The notes: a model not told the origin generated them from the sequence alone. DNA of 64,000 nucleotides from UBA966 sp046350355 (GCA_046350355.1 JAXMAN010000001.1:1178001-1242000), one strand, 5' to 3'. Counted from the first letter of the stretch, positions 45,046-53,603 are shown. Numbers and translations: made by a program.

Positions 45046-45669
45046 ATGTTCACCGGCATCGTCGAGCACCGTGGCCGCGTCGTCGCGCTGCGCCCCCAGC
45101 CCTCGGGCGCGCGGCTGGAGGTCGATCCCTGCGGCTGGCACCACCGCCCCGGCGACGGCGACTCGATCGCCATCGACGGCTGCTGCCTGACGGTCGTGCG
45201 CGGTCCGGAGGCGCCGGCGGACCGCCTCTGCTTCGACATCGTGCCGCAGACGCTCTCGCTGACGACGCTGGGCGCGCTGACGCCGGGGCGACTGGTCCAT
45301 CTGGAGCACGCCGCGACCGCGACGACGCTGCTGGGCGGCCACATCATGCAGGGGCATGTCGACGGCGTCGGCGAAGTGCGCTCCGTGGACACCGCCGGCG
45401 GCGGCTGGCGCACGCGCATCGCCGCGCCCGCGTCGGTGCAGCCGTACCTGGTCGAGCGCGGCAGCGTCGCCGTCGACGGCGTGAGCCTGACGCTGGCGGC
45501 GGTCGGGCCGGACTGGTTCGAGGTGGCGCTCATCCCCGCGACGCTCGCCAAGACCTGCCTGGGCGAGCGCGTCCCCGGCAGCCGCGTCAACCTCGAGGCG
45601 GACTGCCTGGCGAAGATGGTGGCGGAGCAGGTGAAGCGAGCGCTGGCGGCGGCGCCCCCACGCCCGTGA
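45046..45669 (+). CDS. ribE: Riboflavin synthase subunit alpha
   Basis: A 207-residue enzyme with two similar lumazine-binding domains: MFTGIVEHRGRV at the start, GDSIAIDGCCLTVV, then GGHIMQGHVDGVGEV and GSVAVDGVSLTLA. It dismutates two lumazine molecules into riboflavin and a pyrimidine. Length fits. The C-terminus (KRALAAAPPRP) is short and basic. The 3' end overlaps the convergent GIDE-LemA gene by 83 bases. No other rib genes are adjacent. Confidence 0.94.
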   Translation: MFTGIVEHRGRVVALRPQPSGARLEVDPCGWHHRPGDGDSIAIDGCCLTVVRGPEAPADRLCFDIVPQTLSLTTLGALTPGRLVHLEHAATATTLLGGHIMQGHVDGVGEVRSVDTAGGGWRTRIAAPASVQPYLVERGSVAVDGVSLTLAAVGPDWFEVALIPATLAKTCLGERVPGSRVNLEADCLAKMVAEQVKRALAAAPPRP

Positions 45670-46906
45670 GGCGCGCGATGAATCCCTCGGGGAAGGTCTG
45701 CAGGCGGTCGAGGAACGCCTGGCGGCTCTGCAGCTCGAAGGTGCGCGCCTGCGCGATGCGGCTCTCGGTGTCGGAGAGCTGGCGCTGCAGCGCCAGGAAC
45801 GCGCCGTCGGCGCGAAGCTGCGGATAGGCCTCCACGATCGCGGCGAGCGACGCCTCGACCGCCGCGCCCGCGCGCAGCTTGGCCATCGCCTCCTGCAGGT
45901 GCCGTTCGTGCCCGGCGAGCCCCTGCGTCACCGCGACGAGGTTGGGGATGAGGTCGGCGCGCCGCTTCAGCTCCACGTCCACCAGCGAGACCGCGCGCTG
46001 CCAGCGCGTGCGCACGCGCACCGCGCCGTTGCGCACGATCACCAGCCACATCGTGGTGACGATGCCGCCGAAGACCATCAGGCTGACGCCCGCGCCCGCG
46101 AGCCGCGCGGGATCCTCGGCGAGCGAGGGCATCGCCGCGCGCACCGCGCGGCTGAGGCCGATCCCCGCCGCGCCCGCCGCCGCCGCGCCGAAGAGGAAGC
46201 CCACCGCGGCGAGCCAGAGCGCGCAGCCGTAGTGCGCCTTCTCGCCCTTGAGCGAGATCATGAAGACGTTGTCGTCCCCGCGGCCGCCGATCTCGAGCGC
46301 GCTCGAGTCGGGGCGGATGAAGGCGTTGCCGAAGATCCACACCTTCGAGCCCAGCGGCACCGCCATCTCGTGGAAGCTGCGCCGGCCGGTGCTTCCCGAG
46401 ACGCTCACGCCGGGCGCGACGGTGGAGTAGAGCGCGTCGCCGCGGCGCGCCTCGCGGGAATAGGTGGTCGTGGGCGTCCAGTCGGCGCCCTTCGTGCGCA
46501 CGACGATCGCGCCGGTCTGGTCGCGGATGCGCATGTCCACCTGGCCGCCGCCGCTGGCGACGACGTCGCTGCCGGTGACGGTGCGCGTCTGCACGCGGCC
46601 CTTGCTGTCGGTGTAGGTCTCGGTGCGGCGCCAGTGCTCGCTCACCGTCCAGGAGTGGTAGACGCAGGCGATGCCGCTGAGGCCGCCCCTGAGCGGGTTG
46701 TCGCACTCGACGGTGCCGCCGGTCTCGACGAGCCCGACGAAGACGCCGCTCACCGGCACCGCGGGCACGTCCTTGAGCAGGCGCGCGAAGCGCACGCGGC
46801 TCCACCAGAGCCACAGGAAGAGGAGCGCGGCGACCCAGCCCCCGGCGAGGAGCCAGAACTCCTCCCCGGAGTCGATGGTTGCGACGAGCGGCGCGGCGGC
46901 CGGCAT
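45587..46906 (-). CDS. GIDE-like and LemA-domain membrane protein
   Basis: A 439-residue protein. N-terminal TM (about 17-36, LLAGGWVAALLFLWLWW), then a GIDE-type domain with VSGVFVGLVETGGTVECDNP and IACVYHSWTVSEHW, a TM pair near 228-300, and a C-terminal LemA domain (AVSLVDVELKRRADLIPNLV, ARTFELQSRQAFLDRLQTFP). No RING is present, so it is not a ubiquitin ligase; the LemA family is of unknown function. The last 28 codons, a Pro/Ala/Ser-rich tail, overlap ribE on the other strand. The start is ATG 46906, overlapping the SpoIIE stop by one base; GTG 46909 is a possible alternative. Confidence 0.85.
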   Translation of the reverse strand: MPAAAPLVATIDSGEEFWLLAGGWVAALLFLWLWWSRVRFARLLKDVPAVPVSGVFVGLVETGGTVECDNPLRGGLSGIACVYHSWTVSEHWRRTETYTDSKGRVQTRTVTGSDVVASGGGQVDMRIRDQTGAIVVRTKGADWTPTTTYSREARRGDALYSTVAPGVSVSGSTGRRSFHEMAVPLGSKVWIFGNAFIRPDSSALEIGGRGDDNVFMISLKGEKAHYGCALWLAAVGFLFGAAAAGAAGIGLSRAVRAAMPSLAEDPARLAGAGVSLMVFGGIVTTMWLVIVRNGAVRVRTRWQRAVSLVDVELKRRADLIPNLVAVTQGLAGHERHLQEAMAKLRAGAAVEASLAAIVEAYPQLRADGAFLALQRQLSDTESRIAQARTFELQSRQAFLDRLQTFPEGFIARLTGVGAPPPALASPAPPPSSPGSPPRG

Positions 46907-48159
46907 CACGCCGACGCGCCTCCTTCGCGCACGCGCTCGACGACGACCAGCGTGAGGTCGTCGGCCTGGTGCACGGAGCCGAACTGCATGTCGACGCGGC
47001 GGCCGATCTGCTCGACGACCGCGGCGGCGGTGGGGGCCGAGCGCAGCGCCTCGAACTCGTCCAGGTAGCGCATGCTCGGCGCGGCGCCGCGGCGCTGTCC
47101 GGTGGGATCGCCGGGGAAGGCCTGCTCGAAGCCGTCGGAGTAGAGGAGCAGGCGGTCCCCCTCGCCGAGCTGGAAGGCGACCTCGGGGTACTCCTCGCCG
47201 TCGAAGACGCCCAGGAGGCCGCCGCCCGCGTCGAGCAGCTCGGTGCGGCCGTCGGCGCGCAGCACGACCGGCGTCGGATGGCCCGCGCTGGCGATGCGCG
47301 CCTCGCCGGTGACGCAGTCGACGGTGCAGTAGACGGCGGTGGCGAAGCGCGTCGTGCGTCCCTGGTGCGCGATCATGTTCGCGTTGATGCGGCGCAGCGC
47401 CTCGCTCGGGGGGACGATGCGGTAGGTGCCGCGGCCGACGTCCTTCGCGGGCAGGCCGCGGCAGATGACCATCGTCAGCAGCGCGGCGGGGACGCCGTGG
47501 CCGACGGCGTCGGCGATGAAGACGCCGATGTTGCGCTCGTCCAGGCGGATGACGTCGTAGATGTCGCCGGAGACGTAGCTGGCGGGGCGCCAGAAGGCGT
47601 CCACCTTCACGCTGCCCACGGGCGGCAGGCCGCGCGGCAGGAACTCGCGCTGCACGCTCGCGGCGAGCTGCAGCTCCTCCTGCATGCGCGCGATCTCGCT
47701 GCGCAGGCCGCTGGTGAAGCGCGTGGCGACGCTGAGCTCGCTGCTGACGCGCTCGACCTCGGCCTGGCGGCTGAGGATGCCGCGCAGCGTGGCGGCGACG
47801 ACCTCGGGGGCGGCGTCCAGGCGCTCGACCGCGACGGCCTCGGCGCCCGCGCGGCGGCGTCCGCTGTCGTCGATGAGCAGCAGCACCGGCACGCGCGCCT
47901 GCTCGGCGGCGTCCAGCAGCTCGCTCAGCCCGGTGGGGATGTCGCGGCTGTCGAGCGCGACGAGCAGGGCGGAGACACCCTCGTCCATGGGCTGCGCGAG
48001 CGCGTCGGCCAACGGCACGGCGCGCGCGGCGGCGTTCTCGCCCAGCAGCGGGGGAAGCGACTGCGCCAGCGACGCCACGCGCTCCTGCTGGCGCGGCGTC
48101 GCGGCGGCCATCACATGCACGGGCCGAAGCTGCGGCCGCAGGTTCGCGAAGGCGCTCAT
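46906..48159 (-). CDS. SpoIIE-type PP2C serine phosphatase with receiver-like N-terminus
   Basis: A 417-residue protein. Residues 1-135 form a Rossmann-like domain without the usual phospho-acceptor motif, then a short coiled coil (ELSVATRFTSGLRSEIARMQ), then a SpoIIE/RsbU phosphatase with the metal motifs RPASYVSGDIYD, FIADAVGHGVPAAL, YSDGFEQA and QADDLTLVVV. It would dephosphorylate an anti-sigma antagonist or similar partner. ATG 48159 overlaps the DUF192 stop as ATGA; its stop touches the GIDE-LemA start. Confidence 0.9.
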   Translation of the reverse strand: MSAFANLRPQLRPVHVMAAATPRQQERVASLAQSLPPLLGENAAARAVPLADALAQPMDEGVSALLVALDSRDIPTGLSELLDAAEQARVPVLLLIDDSGRRRAGAEAVAVERLDAAPEVVAATLRGILSRQAEVERVSSELSVATRFTSGLRSEIARMQEELQLAASVQREFLPRGLPPVGSVKVDAFWRPASYVSGDIYDVIRLDERNIGVFIADAVGHGVPAALLTMVICRGLPAKDVGRGTYRIVPPSEALRRINANMIAHQGRTTRFATAVYCTVDCVTGEARIASAGHPTPVVLRADGRTELLDAGGGLLGVFDGEEYPEVAFQLGEGDRLLLYSDGFEQAFPGDPTGQRRGAAPSMRYLDEFEALRSAPTAAAVVEQIGRRVDMQFGSVHQADDLTLVVVERVREGGASA

Positions 48160-48680
48160 TGCACGGCGGCCCTCAGCGCGGCGTGGTCGAGCTCGATCTT
48201 CTGCGAGGGCTGGAGCCCCAGCTCCTTCGCGCGGCCCGCGCGCAGCTCGATCGCGTACTGCGCGGGCGCGAGGCTGGAGTACTTGCGCAGGCGGCGCTCG
48301 TAGAGGACGCGGTCCTCGTCGGGCGACTGCGGCGGCTCCTTGGTCATTGTGTAGATGGCGGTGATGTACCCCAGCGGATCGCAGTAGACGATGTCCATGT
48401 CGATGAGGCAGTCCTTCATCCAGAAGGAGCGCATCTGCGCGTCGGGGAAGACGAAGATCATCCCGCCCTGGTCGGGGATCGCGGTCGCGCCGCCGAAGCC
48501 GCGCTCGCGCGTGGCGTCGCTCGCGCTGACGGTGAGCGCGAAGGGCTGGCCCGCGATCTTCACGGCGTAGGTGCCGCGGTCCTGCAGCGCGCCCTGGCCG
48601 CACCCGGCGAGCGCGACGCAGGCGGCGGTGGCGGCGGCGGTGCGGAGTCCGGCGTGGAAGGTCAGGTTCGGTGGAGCCAT
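48156..48680 (-). CDS. DUF192 family lipoprotein
   Basis: A 174-residue exported protein with lipobox LAGC (about residue 27) and a DUF192 beta-barrel-like domain (about 45-170): GGATAIPDQGGMIFVFPDAQ, MRSFWMKDCLIDMDIVYCD. DUF192 proteins are widespread, of unknown role. The ATG at 48680 overlaps the GluQ gene by 19 bases, so the two may be cotranscribed. Confidence 0.88.
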   Translation of the reverse strand: MAPPNLTFHAGLRTAAATAACVALAGCGQGALQDRGTYAVKIAGQPFALTVSASDATRERGFGGATAIPDQGGMIFVFPDAQMRSFWMKDCLIDMDIVYCDPLGYITAIYTMTKEPPQSPDEDRVLYERRLRKYSSLAPAQYAIELRAGRAKELGLQPSQKIELDHAALRAAVQ

Positions 48681-49633
48681 GCGAGGGTCGCTTCGTCCAG
48701 GCGCGGCGGCGCGGTCCGCGCGCGTTCGTGCCACCGGCGCAGGATAGAGGGGTCGACGCGCCCGCGCAGCGTCCCCGGATCCATCGGCGCGAGCGCCTCC
48801 TGCGCGCCGCACCACCACGCCACCAGGCCGACGACGCGCGCCGGATCGACGCCCGCCTCGCGCAGCGCGCGCAGGCTCTCGCTGCCGCGCCGCTTGGCCA
48901 TGCGCTGGCCCTGCGCGTCCAGCACGAGCGGCAGGTGCCACCAGCGCGGCGGCGCGCCGCCCAGCGCGCGCCAGATCCGCTGCTGCAGCGCGGCCGAGGG
49001 GAGGAGGTCGTCGCCGCGGACGACGTCGCTCACGCCCTGCGCGAGGTCGTCCACCACGACGGCGAGCTGGTACGCCGGGTAGCCCGACTTGGTCCACACG
49101 ATGCAGTCGCCGGTCTCGCGCGCGCAGTCGTAGGAGCGCGCGCCCGCGACCTGGTCCTCGACGGGCTCCGCGCCGGGCTCGACGCGCAGGCGGTGGTTGA
49201 TCGCCTCGCGGGCGAAGCCCCAGGCGGGGCCGGGGGGCGGGCGAAGGGAGGCGGGGAAGGCGTTGGCCTCCGGCGCGTGCGGCGCGTGCAGCGCGGCGGC
49301 GGCCTCGCGCACCTCCGAGCGCGAGTGCGGGCTCTCGTAGACGAGTCCCGCCGCGGCGAGCGCGCGCATCGCGGCGCGGTAGCGCTCGAGCCGGTCGCGC
49401 TGGTGCACCGCGGGGCCGTCGTGGTCGATCCCCAGCCACGCGAAGCTCTCGCCGATGTCGCGCACCGACTCCTCGCGCGCGCGCGCGTCGTCGAGGTCCT
49501 CGACGCGCAGCAGCAGCTCCCACCCCAGCGTGCGCGCGAGCGCCCAGGTGACGAGGAAGCTGCATGCGTTGCCCACGTGCAGCGGCCCGGTGGGGCTGGG
49601 GGCGAGGCGGGTGCGGCGCGGGGAATCCGTCAC
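48662..49633 (-). CDS. gluQ: Glutamyl-Q tRNA(Asp) synthetase-type protein
   Basis: A 323-residue truncated class I synthetase. HIGH-type motif PLHVGN (SPTGPLHVGNACSFLVTW) and KMSKS-type MAKRRGS are present; the tRNA-anticodon-binding domain of full GluRS is missing. GluQ attaches glutamate to queuosine in tRNA(Asp). The zinc-binding cysteines of E. coli GluQ seem absent: VYESPHSRSEV stands where Cys-x-Cys would be. The start is taken as GTG 49633, after the ATG at 49663 was rejected because it overlaps the divergent gene's ATG. A shared -10 region lies 8 bases upstream. Confidence 0.85.
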   Translation of the reverse strand: MTDSPRRTRLAPSPTGPLHVGNACSFLVTWALARTLGWELLLRVEDLDDARAREESVRDIGESFAWLGIDHDGPAVHQRDRLERYRAAMRALAAAGLVYESPHSRSEVREAAAALHAPHAPEANAFPASLRPPPGPAWGFAREAINHRLRVEPGAEPVEDQVAGARSYDCARETGDCIVWTKSGYPAYQLAVVVDDLAQGVSDVVRGDDLLPSAALQQRIWRALGGAPPRWWHLPLVLDAQGQRMAKRRGSESLRALREAGVDPARVVGLVAWWCGAQEALAPMDPGTLRGRVDPSILRRWHERARTAPPRLDEATLAWLHRT

Positions 49634-49641
49634 GGCGGCAC

Positions 49642-49651
49642 AAGGTATATT
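49642..49651. promoter_or_regulatory. Overlapping divergent -10 pair (gluQ and pterin dehydratase)
   Basis: AAGGTATATT reads TATATT on plus (49646-49651, 10 bases before ATG 49662) and TACCTT on minus (49647-49642, 8 bases before GTG 49633). The two hexamers share TA. Confidence 0.5.
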
Positions 49652-49661
49652 CGTGCGGATC

Positions 49662-49958
49662 ATGGGTCGCCTGACCGCGAAGCAGATCGCCGCCAAGCTC
49701 GGCGCGCTCAAGGAGTGGACGCAGAGCGGCGGCGTCATCCAGCGCACCTTCGCCTTCCCCGACTTCGTGCACTCGATGCGCTTCGTCGACGAGGTGGCAG
49801 AGGAGGCCGAGCGCGTGCAGCACCACCCCGACATCATGGTGCGCTACAGCAAGGTGACGCTCGCCCTGAGCACCCACGACGCCGGCGGGATCTCGCAGAA
49901 GGACTTCGACTTCGCGGCCGCCGCGGACCGGATCTTCGCGGCGCGGCAAGGGTCGTAG
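49662..49958 (+). CDS. 4a-hydroxytetrahydrobiopterin dehydratase (PCD/PhhB)
   Basis: A 98-residue enzyme with the family motif EEAERVQHHPDIMVRYSKVT and LSTHDAGGISQKDFDFA. It dehydrates carbinolamine pterin, an assistant to aromatic amino acid hydroxylases, and is also known as DCoH. Length fits. ATG 49662 sits opposite the divergent gluQ gene in a 28-base region, implying near-leaderless transcripts. No hydroxylase gene is nearby. Confidence 0.93.
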   Translation: MGRLTAKQIAAKLGALKEWTQSGGVIQRTFAFPDFVHSMRFVDEVAEEAERVQHHPDIMVRYSKVTLALSTHDAGGISQKDFDFAAAADRIFAARQGS

Positions 49959-49985
49959 GAGGCCGGCGCTCGGCCGCTCGGCCGC

Positions 49986-51053
49986 TCAGCCGCCCAGCGC
50001 GGTGCGCGCGGCGTTGGCGCGCGCGGTGCGCTCGTCGTCGTCGCTCTCGATCGCGGGGTTGGCCGCGCGCAGGTGCGCGGGCTGCAGGCAGATCGTGAGG
50101 CGGTTGAGCTCCTCGACGCCGATGCCCGGGAGCATCCCCAGGCAGACGCCCAGGCGGACGCTGCTGAGCTGCTTCATCGCCTCGTCCATGCCCAGCAGGC
50201 GCGCCGAGCGCAGCAGCGCGATGCCGCGGAAGACGCGGTCCTCCAGGAGCGTGCGCTGGCGGTCCAGCAGCATGCGGCGCGCCTCGCGCTCGTAGCCCAC
50301 GACGGCGGGGACGATGCGCGTGGCGAACTCCTCCAGGAGCTGCTGCTCGCTCACGCCCAGCGTGCGCTGGTTGGAGATCTGGAACCAGTCGCCGATGGAG
50401 TCGCTGCCCTCGCCGTGGAAGCCGCGCACCGCCAGATGCAGCTCCTTCGCGGCGCGCTGCACCTTCTCGAGCTCGTTGGTCGTGCGCAGCGCGCGCAGGT
50501 GCACCATGACGCTGATGCGGATGCCGCAGCCGACGTTGGTCGGGCAGGCGGTGAGGTAGCCAAAGCGCGGGTGGAAGGCGAAGTCCAGGCGCTCGGCGAG
50601 CGCGTCGTCGACGCGCACCGCGGCGTCGAAGCACTCCTGCAGGCGGTTGCCCTCGCGCAGCACCTGCAGGCGCAGGTGGTCCTCCTCGTTGACCATCAGC
50701 GAGAAGCGCTCGTCCGAGGTGATCGCGACCGCGCGCGGGGAGTCCCCGTCGGCGAACTGCCGCGAGATGAGGTGGCGCTCGAAGAGGAGCTGCCGGTCGC
50801 GCTTGGGCAGGCCGGGCATGTCGACCCACGCGACGCGCGCGCCCTCCTGCGCGATGCGCCCGCCGCCGCCGATGCGCGCGGCGCACGCCTCGGAGCCGAC
50901 CGCGGCGCGCGCGGTCTCGAGGATCTCGCGCCGCTGCGGATGCGTCGCGCGTCCCACGAAGGGGAAGCCCGCGATGTTGCGCGCGAGCCGCACGCGGCAG
51001 CTCATCACGACGTCGAGGTCGGGGTGCTCGGCGAGCCCGGTGCCGGCGTTCAT
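49986..51053 (-). CDS. mcsB: Protein-arginine kinase McsB
   Basis: A 355-residue ATP:guanido phosphotransferase-type kinase acting on protein arginine. Motifs: VVMSCRVRLARNIAGFPFVG, RAVAITSDERFSLMVNEEDH, the catalytic Cys region LTACPTNVGCGIRISVMVHL and DWFQISNQRTLG. In Firmicutes McsB tags proteins for ClpC/ClpP. It starts in the stop of mcsA (ATGA). The N-terminus begins MNAGTGLAEHPDLD. No ClpC or CtsR gene lies in this window. Confidence 0.93.
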   Translation of the reverse strand: MNAGTGLAEHPDLDVVMSCRVRLARNIAGFPFVGRATHPQRREILETARAAVGSEACAARIGGGGRIAQEGARVAWVDMPGLPKRDRQLLFERHLISRQFADGDSPRAVAITSDERFSLMVNEEDHLRLQVLREGNRLQECFDAAVRVDDALAERLDFAFHPRFGYLTACPTNVGCGIRISVMVHLRALRTTNELEKVQRAAKELHLAVRGFHGEGSDSIGDWFQISNQRTLGVSEQQLLEEFATRIVPAVVGYEREARRMLLDRQRTLLEDRVFRGIALLRSARLLGMDEAMKQLSSVRLGVCLGMLPGIGVEELNRLTICLQPAHLRAANPAIESDDDERTARANAARTALGG

Positions 51054-51622
51054 CGCGCGCCCTCGTCCCCGGACGCGCCCGCCGCGCCGCCGGCGCCCGC
51101 GCCCGCGCCGGCCGCGTCCGCGCCGCCGGGCGCCTCGGTGCGCATCTGCCGGACCTTGTCGCGCAGGATCGCGGCGCGCTCGTACTGCTCGGCGACGACC
51201 GCCTCCTCGAGCTCCTTCAGCAGGCGCTGCAGGACCGCCGCGCGCTGCGGGGCATCGCCCACGCGCGGGGGCGTGCGCCCGATGTGCTGCGTCGCGCCCG
51301 CGTGGGCGCGCTCGACGATGGGGCCAATGGTGGCGATGAAGGCGTCGTAGCAGGCGGCGCAGCCGATGAGGCCGCTGCTCTTGAAGTCGGCGAAGGTGTG
51401 CCCGCACTCGGGGCAGCTCGGGCCGCGCGGGCGCGAGGGCGGCGCCGCGCCGAGCTGTCCCAGGATCTGCTTGATCGGCGCCGCGCCCACGATGTGGATC
51501 TGCATCTGCTTGGCGTGCTCCTCGCAGAGGTGCACCTCCGTCATCTTGTTGCCGACGATGACGGTGTTGTGGACCACCGCGGGCTTGTCGCAGTGGTCGC
51601 AGGAGCGGAAGGGCGCGGCCAT
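51050..51622 (-). CDS. mcsA: McsA-type adaptor with zinc ribbons and UVR motif
   Basis: A 190-residue protein. N-terminal zinc ribbon (CDHCDKPAVV ... HLCEEHA), second zinc ribbon (CPECGHTFADF ... GCAACYDAF), then a UVR domain (LLKELEEAVVAEQYERAAIL) and a low-complexity Gly/Ala tail. McsA activates and recruits McsB; the UVR motif is the interface. The ATG at 51622 lies 7 bases after TAGAAT. McsB follows with a 4-base overlap, so the pair is translated together. Confidence 0.92.
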   Translation of the reverse strand: MAAPFRSCDHCDKPAVVHNTVIVGNKMTEVHLCEEHAKQMQIHIVGAAPIKQILGQLGAAPPSRPRGPSCPECGHTFADFKSSGLIGCAACYDAFIATIGPIVERAHAGATQHIGRTPPRVGDAPQRAAVLQRLLKELEEAVVAEQYERAAILRDKVRQMRTEAPGGADAAGAGAGAGGAAGASGDEGAR

Positions 51623-51629
51623 GGGGGCG

Positions 51630-51635
51630 ATTCTA
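51630..51635 (-). promoter_or_regulatory. -10-like TAGAAT before mcsA
   Basis: Minus-strand TAGAAT (51635-51630) ends 7 bases before ATG 51622. Its first three bases are the TAG stop of kdsA. Confidence 0.45.
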
Positions 51636-52472
51636 GGCGCGGCGCTCGGAAACCACGGCATCGTTCGCCGCGTCGCGCACCGCCTTGAGCTGCGCCAGCA
51701 GCGCGGGCACGCGCTCCAGCGGCTGGATGGTGCCCGCGTCGCTCTGGCTGTGGGCCGGATCGGGGTGGCACTCCAGGAAGACCGCGTCGACGCCCGCCGC
51801 GACCGCCGCGCGCGCCAGGAGGGCGCAGCGCTCCGGGCGCCCGCCCGTGGCGGTGCCGGTCGCGCCGGGAAGCTGCGTGCTGTGCGTGGCGTCGAAGCAG
51901 ACCGGCGCGCCCAGCGCCATGAGGTCGCCCAGCCCGATGAAGTCCGTGACCAGCCGGTGGTAGCCGAAGAAGGTGCCGCGCTCGGTGAGCATCGCGCGCG
52001 TGCAGCCGCCCTCGCGCAGCTTGGCCAGCACGTTGCGCATCTCGTCGGGGGCCATGAACTGGCCCTTCTTCACGTTGACCGCGCGGCCCGTGGCGGCGGC
52101 GGCCGCCAGCAGGTCCGTCTGGCGGCACAGGAAGGCGGGGATCTGCAGCAGGTCGACGACCTTCGCGGCGGGGGCCGCCTGCGAGGCGTCGTGGATGTCG
52201 GTCGTGACGGGGACGCCCAGCAGGTCGCGCAGGCGGGCGAGCTCGCGCAGGCCCGCCTCCAGCCCGGGGCCGCGCGCGCTGCGGATGCTCGAGCGGTTGG
52301 CCTTGTCGAAGCTCGCCTTGAAGACCAGGGGCAGTCCCAGCGCGGCGCAGGTCTCCTGCAGGACGCGGCCGATGCGCTCGTTGGTCGCGGGCTCCTCCAG
52401 GATGCAGGGACCGGCGATCACCAGCAGCCGGTGGGTGGGGCGGGCGAAGAAGTCGGAAATCGGGTCGTTCAT
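51633..52472 (-). CDS. kdsA: 3-deoxy-8-phosphooctulonate synthase (KDO 8-phosphate synthase)
   Basis: A 279-residue enzyme condensing phosphoenolpyruvate with arabinose 5-phosphate to make KDO 8-P for the LPS core. Motifs: VIAGPCILEEP, LPLVFKASFDKANRSSIRSA, GVPVTTDIHDASQA, NVKKGQFMAPDEM, RGTFFGYHRLVTDF and FDATHSTQLPG. It supports that LPS here carries KDO. The ATG at 52472 has no clear Shine-Dalgarno. It shares orientation with mcsAB. Confidence 0.95.
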   Translation of the reverse strand: MNDPISDFFARPTHRLLVIAGPCILEEPATNERIGRVLQETCAALGLPLVFKASFDKANRSSIRSARGPGLEAGLRELARLRDLLGVPVTTDIHDASQAAPAAKVVDLLQIPAFLCRQTDLLAAAAATGRAVNVKKGQFMAPDEMRNVLAKLREGGCTRAMLTERGTFFGYHRLVTDFIGLGDLMALGAPVCFDATHSTQLPGATGTATGGRPERCALLARAAVAAGVDAVFLECHPDPAHSQSDAGTIQPLERVPALLAQLKAVRDAANDAVVSERRA

Positions 52473-52725
52473 GGAAGAAGTCCCTGGTGATGCGGCAGGC
52501 CCGATTCCGGACCCCGCCGGGGCCGCCGCCGCGGCAAAGGCGGCACAGGCCGAGTGAGGAAGCCCAAAAAGGTACCCGGTCGTCCTTTCCGAGGGGCCGC
52601 CTGCATCGAATCATTGGGGCGGTTCCGCGACATGCCCGCTCCCACGGGCCCCCAGCGCCGCGCCGTCCGCGCACTGGAGGCCGACCCGGGGAACTGGCCG
52701 TCGCGGACCCGATCTGGAGGTTTCG
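52473..52725. other. Intergenic region between kdsA and DUF1444 genes
   Basis: This 253-base divergent region has no clear ORF. The DUF1444 start has Shine-Dalgarno GGAGG at about 52713-52717. No TAnnnT hexamer sits at the usual distance from either start. Confidence 0.4.
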
Positions 52726-53523
52726 ATGTCCCGTTTCCCCGACAGTCCCGAGGCGTTCAGCGAAGCGGTCGTGAAGATCGTGCGCACGCGCTACCCGTCC
52801 CGCTCGGTCGAGCTGGTGACGACGCTCGTGCTGACGATCGATGGCCGGCACGTGGGGCTGGAGAACCTCTGGCGCACCGTGCAGCGCGCTCCCGAGGAGT
52901 GGAAGGCCACCGTGGAGCACCACGTCGACCAGGTGCTCGAGGGCGACCAGCTCTCGAGCCTGGACATCCCCTTCGCGGTCGCGCGTCCGCGCATCATGCC
53001 GCGCATCCAGCCATCGACGATCTTCCAGACGCTCGACCGCGAGCAGGTCGCGCACGTGGCGTGGGTGAACGACACCGTCATCGTCTTCGTGATGGACATG
53101 CCGCAGTACACGGTCTCCATCAGCACCGAGCAGATGATCCGCTGGGGCGTGACCCCGGACGACCTCGAGGAGATCGCGCGCTCCAACCTGGAGCGCTACA
53201 CGCCCGAGCTGGACTTCCAGGTCGTGCGCTCCAACGAGGGCGGCCGCGCCGCGATCATCTCCATGCACGACGGCTACGACGCCGCGCGCCTGCTGCTGGG
53301 CGACCTGCACCGGCGCCTGGCCGCGCAGCTCGGCCGCACCTTCCTCGTGGCCGCCCCCGCGCGCGACATGTTCGTCGCGATGACGGGCGATCCCGAGCCC
53401 TTCGTCAACCGGCTCCGCGAGCGCGCGGAGCAGGAGTACCGCCGGCTTCCCTATCCCATCTGCGCGGACCTCTTCCTGGTGACGCCCGACGGCATCGCCG
53501 GGACCAAGGCCACCGCGGCCTGA
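52726..53523 (+). CDS. DUF1444-family protein (YtpQ-like)
   Basis: A 265-residue soluble protein. The C-terminal half resembles the DUF1444 family (ERYTPELDFQVVRSNEGGRA, MHDGYDAARLLLGDLH and FLVAAPARDMFVAMTGDPEP), compared from memory with YtpQ. Role unknown. ATG 52726 has a good Shine-Dalgarno GGAGG, so this is one of the genes with a normal leader. It is followed 80 bases later by the TrpG-type gene. Confidence 0.8.
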   Translation: MSRFPDSPEAFSEAVVKIVRTRYPSRSVELVTTLVLTIDGRHVGLENLWRTVQRAPEEWKATVEHHVDQVLEGDQLSSLDIPFAVARPRIMPRIQPSTIFQTLDREQVAHVAWVNDTVIVFVMDMPQYTVSISTEQMIRWGVTPDDLEEIARSNLERYTPELDFQVVRSNEGGRAAIISMHDGYDAARLLLGDLHRRLAAQLGRTFLVAAPARDMFVAMTGDPEPFVNRLRERAEQEYRRLPYPICADLFLVTPDGIAGTKATAA

Positions 53524-53588
53524 CCATGCGTGCGCGGGGGCGGGGCGCTCTGCGCGGCGCCCCCGCGCGCGTGGGCCGGCCACCCGGC

Positions 53589-53594
53589 TACAGT
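53589..53594 (+). promoter_or_regulatory. -10-like TACAGT before trpG/pabA-type gene
   Basis: TACAGT ends 9 bases before the GTG start at 53604, with no Shine-Dalgarno. Confidence 0.45.
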
Positions 53595-53603
53595 GCTGCG
53601 CCC

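Noticed and set aside
49634..49663. ATG at 49663 as start for the GluQ-type gene
   Set aside because: It overlaps the ATG of the divergent dehydratase on the other strand and gives ten extra residues unlike the family; GTG 49633 begins just before the conserved RLAPSPTGPLH.
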